Assembly: GCA_014529385.2 (NCBI GenBank)
Contig: CM043952.1
Location: 59,627,119 to 59,691,118, forward strand
Origin: Adiantum capillus-veneris
Lineage: Eukaryota > Streptophyta > Polypodiopsida > Polypodiales > Pteridaceae
Length of the DNA: 64,000 nucleotides
Reading direction: 5' to 3'
A program made the translations under genes and the position numbers. Shown here one piece after another: positions 36,831 to 48,030 of the stretch (positions are counted from its first letter, which is position 1; the number at the start of each line of letters is the position of its first letter). Below the pieces are notes generated by a model. It was given only the letters and a program-made list of their open reading frames with translations. It had not been told where the DNA came from and searched no databases.

Positions 36831-39014
36831 AGAGAACAGGGCAACTATGCATCTACTAGCAGAGATGCAGATGACAACAAAAACGAGCGCATGTTTGCTA
36901 TGCAGCATGTAATGAATACAATGACTGTAGAGAATTCCACCCAAGATGATGTTTGGTATGTGGATTCAGGTGCCTCTAATCACATGACGTCTCGTGGAGA
37001 GTGGTTTAGAGATATGCACAAACCAGATGTGTCAGGCTATGTGCAGACAGGAGATGACACAGCTCACCCCATTGCTCATGTAGGGGACATACCTCTAAAT
37101 ACGAAGAGTGGAAAATCAAAGTACTTATCAGATGTACTTCATGTCCCAAACATTACAAAGAATCTTGTTTCTGTTGGAAAAATGGTTGAGCAGGGTTTGC
37201 AGGTTCGCTTCAATCCAAATGGTTGTTATGTAGAAGATTTCCAGAATGGTTGTAAGCTGATCACAGAGGGCAAATGTGTGGGCAGAATGTTTACGCTGAA
37301 TGTAGACATGCCTAAGGTAAAAGCTGCATTATTTGCATAGGGCACAGGTGTTGTGGCTAATGTTGACATTTGGCACAAATGCATTGGCCATGTCAATGAG
37401 CAGAGATTGCCCAGCATGCAATCAAAACAGATTGTAAAAGGTTTGCCCAAATTCAAGGTGGATAGTATGCATAAAGTGTGTGCAGCATGCCAGTTTGGAA
37501 AACAATCAAAGGGCTCATTTCCACATGAGCGCAATGTATGTAAAAAGCCACTTGAGGTGTTGCACATAGATGTTTGGGGTCCAACCGATACTGCAAGTAT
37601 ACATGGTTGCAGGTATTATGTCTCTTTCATTGATGACCATACAAGGAAAGTATGGGTCTACTTCATGCGTAACAAAAGTGAAGTGTTTGGTCACTTTCAG
37701 GACTTCAAAGTCATGATTGAGAAGGAGACAGATATGCAAATCAAGACATTGAGGTCAGATGGAGGGGGAGAGTACTTCTCCAACGATTTTTCAGATTTTC
37801 TACGAATGCATGGTATACGCAGGCAGTTTACATGCAGATATACTCCACAGGAGAATGGGGTCGCAGAAAGGAAAAACAGGCACATTGCAGAGGTTGCACG
37901 TGCATTGATGAATGAGAAGAACATGCCTCATCATTTCTGGGCTGAAGCTGTAAATACAGTTGTGTACATTATAAACAGGACACCTACAGCTGCGGTGCAT
38001 AATGTAACACATGAGGAAAAGTTTACAGGTACAAAGCCTGATTTGGCACACTTGAAAGTGTTTGGCTGCATAGCTTACATGCATGTGCCAGATGAGTTGC
38101 ATAGGAAATTGGATCCTAAAGCAGAGAAATGTATTCTTGTGGGATATTCCCTTGAACAAAAGGGGTACAGGTGCTACAATCCTAGTACACGAGAATTACG
38201 AGTGAGCAGAGATGTAGTCTTTGATGAGATGAGCAGCTGGTATAGTAATGCACATGGCACTATTGGGGCTGATGTAAAAGATGATGTGGTTGTACAAAAT
38301 GTGAGGCCACGGTCACTGGTTTTGAGTGGACCACAAGAGTCGTCTTCTCGTGGCTCTGTTGAGAAGCCATGGAATGGTAGACTACGTACGCAGGTTACTC
38401 CACCAGCAGGTACAGGGAATGTATCACGAAAAGGAAAGGAAAAGGTTGATGAACCTCCCTTTATGGCTGATGCATCATCAGGGTTTTCACATGTAGACAT
38501 GGATTCAGATGGTTCTGAACAAAGTCTTGATGAGGAATTTGGAATTCTGGCTGTCAAGACACCTGGTGTAAGGAAAGTACAAGAAGATGCTAGAGGGCAA
38601 AGGAGTGACCCAAGACCGCGCAGATCTAACAGAGTCACAAATCCAGTTCAAAAATCGACTTATGATGGGTATCTAGCGCATCACCAAGCCTACATGTCTA
38701 AGGTGATACAGGATGTGGAGCCCACATGTTTTGAGGATGTAGTTGGAAATGTGTATTGGGATGATGCAATTAATGAAGAGATGGCTGCATTGGAAGAAAA
38801 CGACACATGGGAGTTGGTGCCATTGCCAAGTGGCAAGAAAGCTATTGGCTGTAAATGGGTGTATAAAACCAAGCATAAGGTTGATGGTAACATTGAGCAT
38901 CACAAGGCAAGGCTGGTCGCAAAGGTTTATGCACAGACGTATGGCATAGACTATGAGGAGACCTTTACTCCAGTGGCAAAGATGACGACTGTGAGAGCTG
39001 TCAAATGGATGTAA
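36831..39014 (+). pseudogene. Copia B protease, integrase and first part of RT
   Basis: Same frame as gag. The order is protease with YVDSGASNHMT (about 36960), a TAG at 37338-37340, then the GAG-pre-integrase HHCC zinc finger (IWHKCIGHVNEQ ... VCAACQFGK). The integrase core follows with the DDE residues in HIDVWGP, LRSDGGGEYFS and PQENGVAERKN. A Ser/Gly-rich linker precedes the RT start (ALEENDTWELVPLPSGKKAI, ARLVAKVYAQ). A deletion at about 39000 removes some 12-15 residues before [11 protein letters not shown] and shifts the frame, ending this part at 39014. Apart from TAG and the deletion, the catalytic residues look intact. Confidence 0.92.
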
Positions 39015-40246
39015 AGAATGCCTTCTTGAATGGTGAGTTGCAAGAGGAAGTGTATATGGATCAGCCACCTGGTTATGTCGATCCAGGTTACCCAGATTAT
39101 GTATGCAGACTTCTCAAAGCTTTGTATGGTTTGAAGCAGGGCTCTAGAGCATGGTATGACAAGATTGCCAAGTATCTTGTCAGTATTGGGTTTAGGAGAG
39201 CTCATGATGATCATTCACTCTATGTACGTGAGAGTGATGTGGGGATTGTGGTCATTACCATATATGTAGATGACCTTATTATTGTGGGTGACAATGCTAT
39301 GGAGATTGACCATGTGAAGGGTCTTCTCAAACAGGAGTTTGAAATGAAAGATTTGGGTGAGTTGCGCTACTTTCTTGGCATTGAGGTGATCAGGACTCCA
39401 GAGGGTGTATGGTCACAGAGACAGTATGCTTTGGACATGTTGTCAAAGTATGGTATGGCTGATTGTAAGCCAATTTCTATTCCCTTGGATGTGAATGCAA
39501 AGCTGAGTGCAGAGAAGGGTGATGTTGTTGAGGATGTCAAGATGTACAGGAAGATTGTAGGTAGTCTAATCTACTTGACTATCACGAGGCCAGACTTGAG
39601 CTACACAGTAGGCTTGGAGAGTCAGTTCATGCAGCTTCCGAGGAAGCAACATTTGGATGGAGTACGACGCACAATTCGGTATGTGCAAGGGACTCTTGAC
39701 TACGCATTGTTCTATGCAGCAGATGTGCCATTAGCATTGTATGGGTATACAGATGCAGATTGGGTAGGTAGCATTGTTGATAGGAGATCTACGAGTGGCT
39801 TCATGTTCTCTTTTGGGAGTGCTGCTGTTACTTGGAGCAGCAAAAAGCAGCCTATAGTTGCTTTATCGAGCACTGAGGCCGAGTACAGAGGTGCAACAGT
39901 TGCGGCGTGCGAGGTAGCTTGGCTACGCACATTACTTGAGGACTTGGGAGTATAGGTGGACCAGCAGATTGACATCCATTGTGACAACCTCAGCAGCATG
40001 CAGTTGGCTAGGAACCCAGTGTTCCATGCCAGGACTAAGCACATAGAGGTCCATTACCACTACGTTCAAGAGCCAGTGTTGGCAGGCGACATCGACTTGG
40101 TCTGCGTCAACACAGAGGAGCAGATAGCGGATATCTTTACCAAGGCCCTCGGAGCTGAGAAGCTTCGATGTGTCCGGACTATGCTTGGACTCTACGACAT
40201 GCAGAGCTCGAGGGGGAGTGTTGAGATGTCGAGCTCTACATCTTGA
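39003..40246 (+). pseudogene. Copia B RT and RNase H
   Basis: It resumes in another frame with [19 protein letters not shown] (motif A with catalytic Asp), [16 protein letters not shown] (motif B) and [10 protein letters not shown] (YVDD). RNase H follows with [28 protein letters not shown] and, after a TAG at 39953-39955, IHCDNLSSMQLARNPVFHA and EQIADIFTKAL. It ends about 10 bp before the polypurine tract. All catalytic residues are present, so the copy was active until the stops and the deletion arose. Confidence 0.92.
40209..40218 (+). promoter_or_regulatory. Polypurine tract of copia B
   Basis: CGAGGGGGAG directly before the 3' LTR. Confidence 0.88.
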
Positions 40247-40538
40247 GCTGGCATCCACTACGGGTCTTGGCCGCTTACGGCATTTACTCATTGGCGCGTT
40301 AGGTGACTGACACGGAGGATCTCTGCCAGTGATTCTACAGCTAGACTACACTTATAGTGCCAGCCTATTACGCTTCTAGCGAGTTCACACTTAGTAACCG
40401 CATATACATATGTGCTACTTTTCAGTTTTAGCACTTAGTCATTTGTACTCTCTTTTCTGTGAGAAGAAGAAGAAGCTTTCCATCTCTATGTGGTGTGTGC
40501 TTATCTTGTGTAGCTCTCTTGCATCCTCATTCTTTACA
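40219..40538 (+). repeat. 3' LTR of copia B
   Basis: Starts TGTTGAGATGTC and ends CATTCTTTACA, followed by the GTCTA duplication. Confidence 0.96.
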
Positions 40539-41462
40539 GTCTACAGGCTCTCTTGAAGCATCAAGATCATTCAATACTTCATAGATACCTCTGCGATATC
40601 CATCTGACTCCTCTTGACGTGTCGGGGCTTGATGCATCGCAAGATTCTGCGTTTATACAAAAATCTGAGTAATAAGAATACATGATTCATCACGTTTTAA
40701 AAAACACCATAGTTAAGATTGGATTAGAAACTCACAAACTCATAGCGAAAGGTGTCGAATCCTCCGCCTGCCAAGATGAGATGTCCCCCTAGTCATCTGT
40801 TGTATCTGCGCATCCTCACGCTGCTGTCTGAACCGCATGGCCGTTGTCCGCTCATCCTCCCTGATCTGAAGCCACGTCTCGTGTGGGACGCCCGAAGGCT
40901 TCGGCGAGTCGGTCCTAAAAGCCTTCCGAGCCGCATCTCGTCGATGTTTCACGGTGTCCCATGCAACACCCTTGATCCAGCTCCTCCGAACAACGTCAAA
41001 ACCCGGAGCAGGCTGGTACTCTCTTAGGATGGTCTCGATTATGTAAGTGATTTTGTCCTTTTTCTGCTGATCCCAAGACCTTAGAATGCTGGTCGAAAAC
41101 TGTAGCTCCGCGAGCTGGCGAATCCGTTGTCTTATCTCAGTCCCGACTCTATCTATGTCAACAGAACCATCTAGCCGTACAGTATAGAGCTTTGAGGCAC
41201 TAGGATCGTGTGCCCCCCAAGGTGTCCGAGGTGTGCCAAGAGGTGTGTCGAGAGGTGTGCTTGGGTAGGACGGGGGTCGTGAGCGAGGAGGGGTCGAAGC
41301 ATCTGTGGACCCTCCTCCACAGCAACCACCACCTCCACTTGACGATCGTCGAGATCGGCGAGTGCGCCTGTGCTATGGAGATGAGGACATACCCGCCTCT
41401 ACCCCACCCCTAGGTGTCAAAGCGGCCGTGATGGGAGAAGCAGGCGTTGTACCCATAGGCGT

Positions 41463-41502
41463 CCCCCCCCCCCCCCCCCCCCCCATAGGTGTCCCCCCCC
41501 CC
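41463..41502 (+). repeat. Two poly-C runs
   Basis: C runs at about 41463-41484 and 41493-41502 (poly-G, Gly codons, in the minus-strand second gene). They are slippage-prone and mark a frameshift there. Assembly or read errors are possible. Confidence 0.85.
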
Positions 41503-41773
41503 TTGGCGTCGGACCCTTGGGTGTGAAGCGCGGAGGCGTAGTACCCGTGCCTCTGGCTACCCAGTACTGAGAAGCCTCTGCCATCTGAGCAGGCGTCATC
41601 AGTGTAACGAAGCCCATGAATGCATCTGCACTCATAGAAGCAGGATCTGGAAACTGGTCTACCATACTAAAGTCCTGCACAAAGAAAGTAAAATAAAGCG
41701 TCAGAACAAAGTTGTGTAAATTAACTTTAAGCTTAATTTTAAATCAACGTCTTCACACAAACACTTAACAGGC

Positions 41774-44700
41774 CTAGGCCTCGACGAGTGAGGCATCATC
41801 GATAAGATCTTGCACCGTTTTATCGTCTATCTCTAATTGCAAACATAACTCTGTCCCAACTCGTTCTGGCAGATTGTATTCATCCATTGCATCTTCATCT
41901 ATAAGTGTCAATTCTGGCTCGTCTACGTCATCCCTCGTATATCTGTCAGCTTCATATGCCATACCTTCATCCATCTCATCTAATGTCACAGTAGTATGGA
42001 TGTCGTCTGACTGACTTTCCTCTAGGAGATCTTGCCCTTCAAATACTTGTTTATTTCTTGGAGCAACCTGAACCACAAACCACCACTGTCGCTCTCGAGG
42101 GTCCGGCACAAAGACCACTTGCTCGCAATGTTCGAGGAGATCAAATGTGTCGCTCGCATCTGTCCAAACCTTTGTAGAATCTATTTGCACAAGTTTGTTT
42201 CCATCTCTGCGTACCGTTGCATTGCGACCAAAAGTAATCACCTTGAACCACTTCACATCCAACAAAAACATCTCAAACCGCCTGAAGCTTACTTTCAGGA
42301 TATCTGACACCAGACCACAGTAATCTAGGTTGCTTGCTCTCATTTGTGTCTCTGGCACTAGCCCTGCTCTTTTGCATGAAACTAACCATTATCCCACTGC
42401 CAAACGTGTTTCTTCTGCTGTCAATTTGTTGTGTTCTGAAACGCTTTCCATGCGAACACAATGCCATGTATGTATGATACTTCCAGTCACTTCCAATAGC
42501 CAACTCTTCCTCTTCTAAAGATATGGATTCTCCGATCTATCGAGCTTCTCTCACTGTCTTGTCCAACCATGCCATTGTAGGGAATTCAGGTAGAGGAGCG
42601 AGATAGTCTGGCAAGGGCAAACCTCTAGTCGTTCGGCTTCGCTTCAAATCCTGTCGCTCCCTATTGCGTCTCTCTTTCTCTTCTTCGTACCTTTCAAGCC
42701 ATTTTTGCATCGACGTTGAATTTAGTATACACAACGATCTTTTCTCGCATGGCGTCGTTCATTTTCTTCGGCACCCCTTGCCCTTGGGGCTCCTCTCCCA
42801 CCAGTCTTGCATCCTCCTCATCACTCCACAGTCGAGGCATTTCTGGGTCAGAAACGGATAGAAATTCGGTCCTCAATACAAGAGACTCTTGCACCAGCCA
42901 TCCTTCTACCATGCTCCCCTCTGGACGCGCTTTTTGGCGAACAAAACCCTTAAGTGTTTTCATGAACCGCTCTAGAAAGAACATCCAACGGCTGTGGACT
43001 GTACCTGCCACTGCAACCTCATCTACTACATGGACGAGCAAGTGCATTTGGATAGTTAGACAGCTTGTGGGTAGATACTTATCAATCATGCAAACTGCCT
43101 CAATGGAGTTAGCCCTTGCGACTGCAATAGATTCCTCCTGTATCTCCTTGGAAGAGATCCACCGCACTAGCTCTGAAATCTTGTATATGCAGGTCCGCAC
43201 TTCCTCCGTTAAACACCCCTTGATCGCAATTGGAAGAATGAAGTGCAAGAACTTATGCCAGTCATGCGATTTCAGTCCTGACAGTTGATCGTCACAGGTG
43301 AATGCTGTCTTGAGACATCGCATACTGAACTCTGAAATCACCCTTTTAACTTGTCGCTCTTCGTTTTTTAGCAATACCCATGGCGCTCTTGGAAGTTTTA
43401 TTTGGCAAGCTGCATTGGTGAAAGGCCACAGCTCTGGCATCTTTCCAACTGACTGCAAATCATCTCGTGAAGCTCGATTGTCTTTCATTCCCATGATTGT
43501 CTTCCAAAGGAGCTCTCCCACATTCTTGAATATATGCATTGGATCTATAAAATGGTTAATTAGTAGATCACCCCAGTACGGCAATGTATGGAGAATGGAC
43601 AAACGTTTCATTCGTGGAACGGGTTGCCCCTCATGTTGCTCCCATCGACAACGCCACTCTTGTACATGCATAGGACGACATTCGATGCGACCAAGCTAAC
43701 CTTAGCGCAAGTGATGGCCATCTGGAAGATAACGGTGGTGGCCTTGATAAATTGTCTTTCGAAGAGAGGCAGAATAGCGCACATCCAAGGACTGCCCGCA
43801 AATTGGACATGCATTGTATCCCGAAGTTGTTAGCCTTGCATATATTAAAGCATGAATCAGGCCAAGGCAAAGTGCTTGCGAATAGCGAGAATTTTGTAAA
43901 TCAAGAACCATTACCAGAAGCTTCTCCGTATCCTGGCCAATCATGCATAGTCCACATAAGAAGTCCATGGATCCTTGCATGTTGTTGTCCTAGTGGTTCA
44001 ACCGCATTTGCTATGTCGATCCCAGGCCATAACTCCTGGAGCTCGTCAACTAGTGGAGCTAAATAAACATCCATGTTTTTTGCCTTGAACTTACCAGTTA
44101 CAATCAAGCTTAATATCAAATGACCCTTCTTTATGGCAAGCCACGGCGGGAGGTTGTAATTGATAAGGCACACAAGCAAAGTGCTCCATGACGAGCTTCT
44201 CAAGCCAAATGGATTGACTCCATCCATTGCCATGCCCAAATGAAAATTTCGTGGTTCACTCTTAAAATGTGGCCAGGTATCTTCAATGTGCCTCCAGGCC
44301 TTTGAATCAGCAGGCACCCTAAATGTTGCATCAGTGGATCTATTCATAGAATGCCACTGCATCAACTTTGCAATGGAACCACAACGAAACATGCTTTTTA
44401 TCCTAGGAATAATAGGAAAATGCCACAACACTTTAGCTGGCACTGTCTCGCCAATTGCATCTTGTTTGTAGCGCATTGCTCTGCACTTAGGACACGACAG
44501 ACAATCTGCGAATTCATTGCAAAAAAGAATGCAATCATTTGGACATGCATGAATCTTGTTGTAGTCCAAGACAACTGAGGTCAATAGTTGCTTTGCGTCT
44601 GGCCTGGAGGGGAGCATTTCATTGCCAGCCGGGAGAAGTTGCTCCCGCAACAACCTGTTTAAGCCGCATTAAATTAAAAATCTCTCCAAGCACGTCACCG

Positions 44701-45226
44701 TTGCAATCGGAAAATGCCTTTTATAAATTACGTACCTATACAAAGCAGTGACGCTTGCATCTGACCACCCGTACACTGACTGAAGATTCAAAAACGCCAG
44801 ACAAGTACGAAGCGTCGATATTTTGGCGCCTTCATAAATTGGTTGACGTGCCAACTTCCTCAACATGTCTTCAGGAGATAGGCGCACGGCTTCTGGTGCT
44901 GCTTCGTTAGCGTTCTCCTCGCCTATCTTCTCCATATCGTTGTCTTCTGTCTGTAAGTCCTTTTCTGCTTCCATCCTTGGCTCTTTATTGTTCGGACCTT
45001 CACGCATAATCCTTTTTCTCTCTCTCTCAGATGTAGGTGCTATGTCGCGAAAATCAATGCCCGTTCCGTAAGAGTCGTATCGTAGATTCTGTACGGTTTC
45101 TTTAGCAAACTCTCCGTACTTCTGCACATGCTCATTACATATCCTACGCTTGCGCATGATTTGATACTTGCAGAGCGTGCACGAGCATGCAATCTTTTCC
45201 TCCATGTTAGTTGATGACGTTGCCAT
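41774..45226 (-). pseudogene. CACTA family 2 TNP2 transposase
   Basis: Nearly full TNP2-type gene. Exon 1 (45226-44736) starts MATSSTNMEEKIACSCTLCK, with a GTACG donor, an 81-bp intron and an AAACAG acceptor. The second exon, from 44654, holds the Transposase_21 start (HACPNDCILFCNEF, CPKCRAMRY, GMAMDGVNPFG, LLMWTMHDWPGYGE). The core continues to about 43700 after a further intron or frameshift (GYNACPICGQS, RKTIYQGHHRYLP). A later part at about 43670-42700 gives LPYWGDLLINHFIDPMHIFK and the DUF4218 region (HLLVHVVDEVAVAGTVHSRW, FVRQKARPEGSM). DUF4216 (42358-41774) has FEMFLLDVKWFKVI and WWFVVQVAPR. Frameshifts near 43700, 42700 and 42370 make it non-functional. The protein would cut and join the CACTA ends. 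Confidence 0.85.
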
Positions 45227-45485
45227 CTACAATGATTATGAATGTTGTTTTAATATATATACTCCTCACAATGTAAACTACCTCGCATTCTCTAGTCTTA
45301 CCCAATCTCCGTATACCTTGGTCCAGAGGTGTACGAAGATCAGGACCACCGGGTCAAAATCTCGTCTTTATTGGTCAAATCCTATATGGGTAGACACATA
45401 CGTGCACTCCCAGGTGTACATGGAAATGCATGTAGCGGGCAAAACCCCTTTGCCTCTTTTAGTTCCATAGTTTCTTGAACATCCT

Positions 45486-46645
45486 ACGGCGGCTACCTAC
45501 GGCTTGTGTAGTTGACGTTAATTTGAACCCATTGACCTACGGCTTGCCATACACGCTCTTGACATTGCTTTAAAATTACTTAATGAACTACGGATGGTTT
45601 TGGTATGGATAGAAGCCATTTTCGAAGTCCGTTTGCGTTTTTCCATAGAAAAACGCAACCGGATTTGACCTACGGCTTGTGTATTTGGCGTTTCTTCTAT
45701 CCGTTTGACCTATGGCTTGCCATATGCACTCTTGGCATTGCCTAAAAACTACCTAATCTTCTACGGATGGTTTCAGTAGGCATAGAAGCCATTTCCGAAG
45801 TCCGTTTGCATTTTTTCGTAGAAAAACGCAACCGGATTTGACCTACGGCTTGTGTATTTAGCGTTTCTTTTATCCGTTTGACCTACGGGTTTCCATACAC
45901 GCTCTTGACATTTCCTAAAGACTACCTAATCGTCTACGGATGGTTTCAGAAGGCATAGAAGCCATTTCCGAAGTCCGTTTGTGTTTTTCCGTAGAAAAAC
46001 GCAACCGAATTTGACCTACGGCTTGTGTATTTGGCGTTTCTTCTATCCGTTTGACCTACGGCTTTCCATACACGCTCTTGACATTGCCTAAAGACTATCT
46101 AATCATCTACGGATGGTTTAGGTATGGATAGAAGCCATTCCCAAAGTCCGTTTGCGTTTTTCCATAGAAAAACGCAACCGGATTTGACCTACGGCTTGTG
46201 TATTTGGCGTTTCTTCTATCCGTTTGACCTACAACTTGCCATATGCGCTCTTGACATTGCCTAAAGACTACCTAATCGTCTACGGATTGTTTCAGAAGAC
46301 ATAGAAGCCATTTCCAAAGTCCGTTTGCGTTTTTCCGTAGAAAAACGCAACCGGATTTGACCTACGGCTTGTGTATTTGGCGTTTCTTCTATCCGTTTGA
46401 CCTAAGGCTTGCCATACGCGCTCTTGACATTGCCTAAAGACTACCTAATCGTCTACGGATGGTTTCAGTAGGCATAGAAGCCATTTCCGAAGTCCGTTTT
46501 TGTTTTTTCATAAAAAAATGCAACCGGATTTGACCTACGGCTTGTGTATTTGACGTTAATTCAAACCCATTGACCTACGGCTTACCATACGTGCTATTGA
46601 CATTGCTTTAAGACTACCTAATGAACTACGGATGGTTTCAGCTAG
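45486..46645. repeat. 173-bp tandem satellite, six to seven units
   Basis: The block AAAAACGCAACC ends at 45660, 45833, 46006, 46179, 46352 and 46525, exactly 173 bp apart. Each unit holds CCTACGGCTTG, CTCTTGACATTGCCTAAA, CTACGGATGGTTTC and GAAGTCCGTTTGC. It also holds a hairpin GCGTTTTTC-N4-GAAAAACGC. The outermost units share GACGTTAATT and AACCCATTGACC where the inner ones have GCGTTTCTTCTATCCGTTTG. It lies between the TNP2 promoter side and the end of CACTA family 2, in its 5' region. Confidence 0.95.
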
Positions 46646-46841
46646 CTGTTTTAGCTGCTTAGTCCACACCTAGCAGTTTAGGATTCCATAATATGTTATT
46701 TTGTCATTTTGTTATTCTAACCTAGTATCAGTCTACCACATTGTAACTTTCTGGTCTCATAGGTCACTTTGGCCTTTTGAAGAGTTAACATAACATTTCA
46801 TTTCATTTCTTTCTTTAATTTTAATTTTTTATGCAAACCAT

Positions 46842-46842
<1 letters not shown>

Positions 46843-46884
<42 letters not shown>

Positions 46885-47056
46885 GTTTTAATTTCCTACG
46901 CACATTTTTCTCTCTCTTTAATTTCCTACACGCACACACACTTCTCTCTTTCTCTCTCTTTTCTACACACCCACACACACACTTCTCTCTCTCTCTCTTT
47001 CCTACACACACACACCGCCCTCTATCTCTCTCTTTAATTTCCTACACACACACACG

Positions 47057-47107
<51 letters not shown>

Positions 47108-47122
47108 TACACACACACACAC

Positions 47123-47160
<38 letters not shown>

Positions 47161-47238
47161 TACATATACACACACACACACACACACACCGCTCTCTCTC
47201 TCTCTCTCTCTTTCCTACACACACACACACACACGATG

Positions 47239-47310
<72 letters not shown>
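46843..47310 (+). repeat. CT/CA composite microsatellite ending in (GA)n and poly-G
   Basis: Alternating (CT)n and (CA)n blocks joined by TTTCCTACAC-type linkers, then (GA)n at 47236-47273 and an uninterrupted 34-base G run at 47277-47310. A possible assembly weak spot. Confidence 0.93.
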
Positions 47311-47311
<1 letters not shown>

Positions 47312-47424
47312 AGAGTGCCATAATACCTCGTCGAAGGTTTCGGCCAAGATCTGAGAGCGCGCACGTTGAGGGCAAAAATGGCCCCTTCGCGCGGGTTCGG
47401 CTTTTTTTCCCCCAAATTACTTCC

Positions 47425-47604
47425 GTTGATACCTGCGTCGATATACGCGTGGAAAAATTAGTCTTTCGACGCGTATATCCATAGTCATATCAACGCAGGT
47501 ATCGACTTGTATATCGACGAGGACGGTAAGTACGTCGATATGAGCATGGAAAGGCACGGGCGTCGATATATAAAGCGTCGATAACTTTGGGTTATGTTGT
47601 AATG
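47425..47604 (-). repeat. TIR and subterminal repeats of CACTA family 2 (promoter end)
   Basis: GCGTCGATATACGCG, GACGCGTATAT and ATATCGACG units, with TGTTGTAATG at the end. Inverted relative to 34347-34540. Confidence 0.88.
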
Positions 47605-48030
47605 CGTGAAGTCTTCACCTTGTTTTTATTAAGTGGCTAGGTTTTCTCCTTGTATAGATGCAAACCAGAAATACTGGTAGAAATTTCCAAATTTAAAGGA
47701 TTTTTGAACTTTTTACTTTGCATGTTTTTCTTTTGCTTGCCCCTTACCATTTTCAATTGACTCAAGACTAAGCTGAAACACACCTTTTCCAATTACTGGG
47801 CCGAGTCCATTGATGCAACATTTTTTGTTGCGTTCTTGAGACCACTGTGACGTCTTCACCTTGTTACTTCGTTAGCATAGTGGGCAATTCTCAATCACTG
47901 GCCCGTCATTAGCCCACGTGGCTCCAACGTTGAAAAGCTCTTAAAAAAAACTACGCCGTCAAAACCCCAACGCTGAAAAAAAGCTACGCTGTCTAAAGCT
48001 ACGCCGTCTAAAGCTCCCTCTGTTCAGAAT
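47605..48030. other. Spacer between CACTA family 2 and the PPR remnant
   Basis: No gene is recognised. Three short CTACGCCGTC/CTACGCTGTC units occur at about 47951-48012. Confidence 0.5.

Larger units (their letters stand above)
35334..40538 (+). mobile_element. Complete copia element (B), 5.2 kb
   Basis: Two 320-bp LTRs (35334-35653 and 40219-40538), TG...CA ends, a tRNA-iMet PBS, a polypurine tract and a 5-bp duplication GTCTA at 35329-35333 and 40539-40543. By eye the LTRs differ at about 13 positions, almost all transitions, so the insertion is not very recent. It carries one gag-pol with three TAG stops and one deletion frameshift. It lies in the second gene of CACTA family 2, against the gene's direction. 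Confidence 0.96.
35302..41680 (-). pseudogene. CACTA family 2 second gene (Ptta/En-Spm), split by copia
   Basis: The minus-strand start at 41680 reads MQDFSMVDQFPDPASMSADAF, then a Thr-Pro-Arg-rich part broken by poly-C runs (41463-41502). From about 41180 to 40744 the Ptta/En-Spm core is readable: FSTSILRSWDQQKKDKITYI, RRDAARKAFRTDSPKPSGVP, then GGGFDTFRYEF at a GTGAGT donor. This donor matches the splice position after GGWASFEADF in family 1. A second exon (about 40645 downwards, NLAMHQAPTRQEESDGY) is cut at 40543/35333 by the copia element and finishes at a TGA at 35304-35302. At least two frameshifts. In En/Spm such proteins bind subterminal repeats; here that is by analogy. Confidence 0.75.
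34347..47604 (-). mobile_element. CACTA (En/Spm) transposon, family 2, 13.3 kb with insert
   Basis: The left end CACTACAACA begins at 34347 and the right end TGTTGTAATG closes at 47604, one base off the expected TGTTGTAGTG. CGT lies at 34344-34346 and 47605-47607, giving the 3-bp target duplication. Both subterminal zones carry GTCGATATA/CGCGTATATCGAC motifs, a different sequence from family 1 with a similar layout. Genes run on the minus strand: TNP2 (45226-41774), then the Ptta/En-Spm-like second gene (41680 to 35302), which is split by a complete copia element at 35334-40538. Without the copia insertion the element is about 8.05 kb, a usual size for an autonomous CACTA, though its transposase is now broken. 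Confidence 0.92.

Noticed and set aside
45486-46645. Regular repeats that might suggest a CRISPR array.
   Set aside because: The whole 173-bp unit is repeated with no unique spacers, and the context is a plant transposon.
47277-47310. 34-base G run considered as a quadruplex regulator of the CACTA promoter.
   Set aside because: A homopolymer beside microsatellites is more simply slippage or assembly error; no supporting structure was seen.
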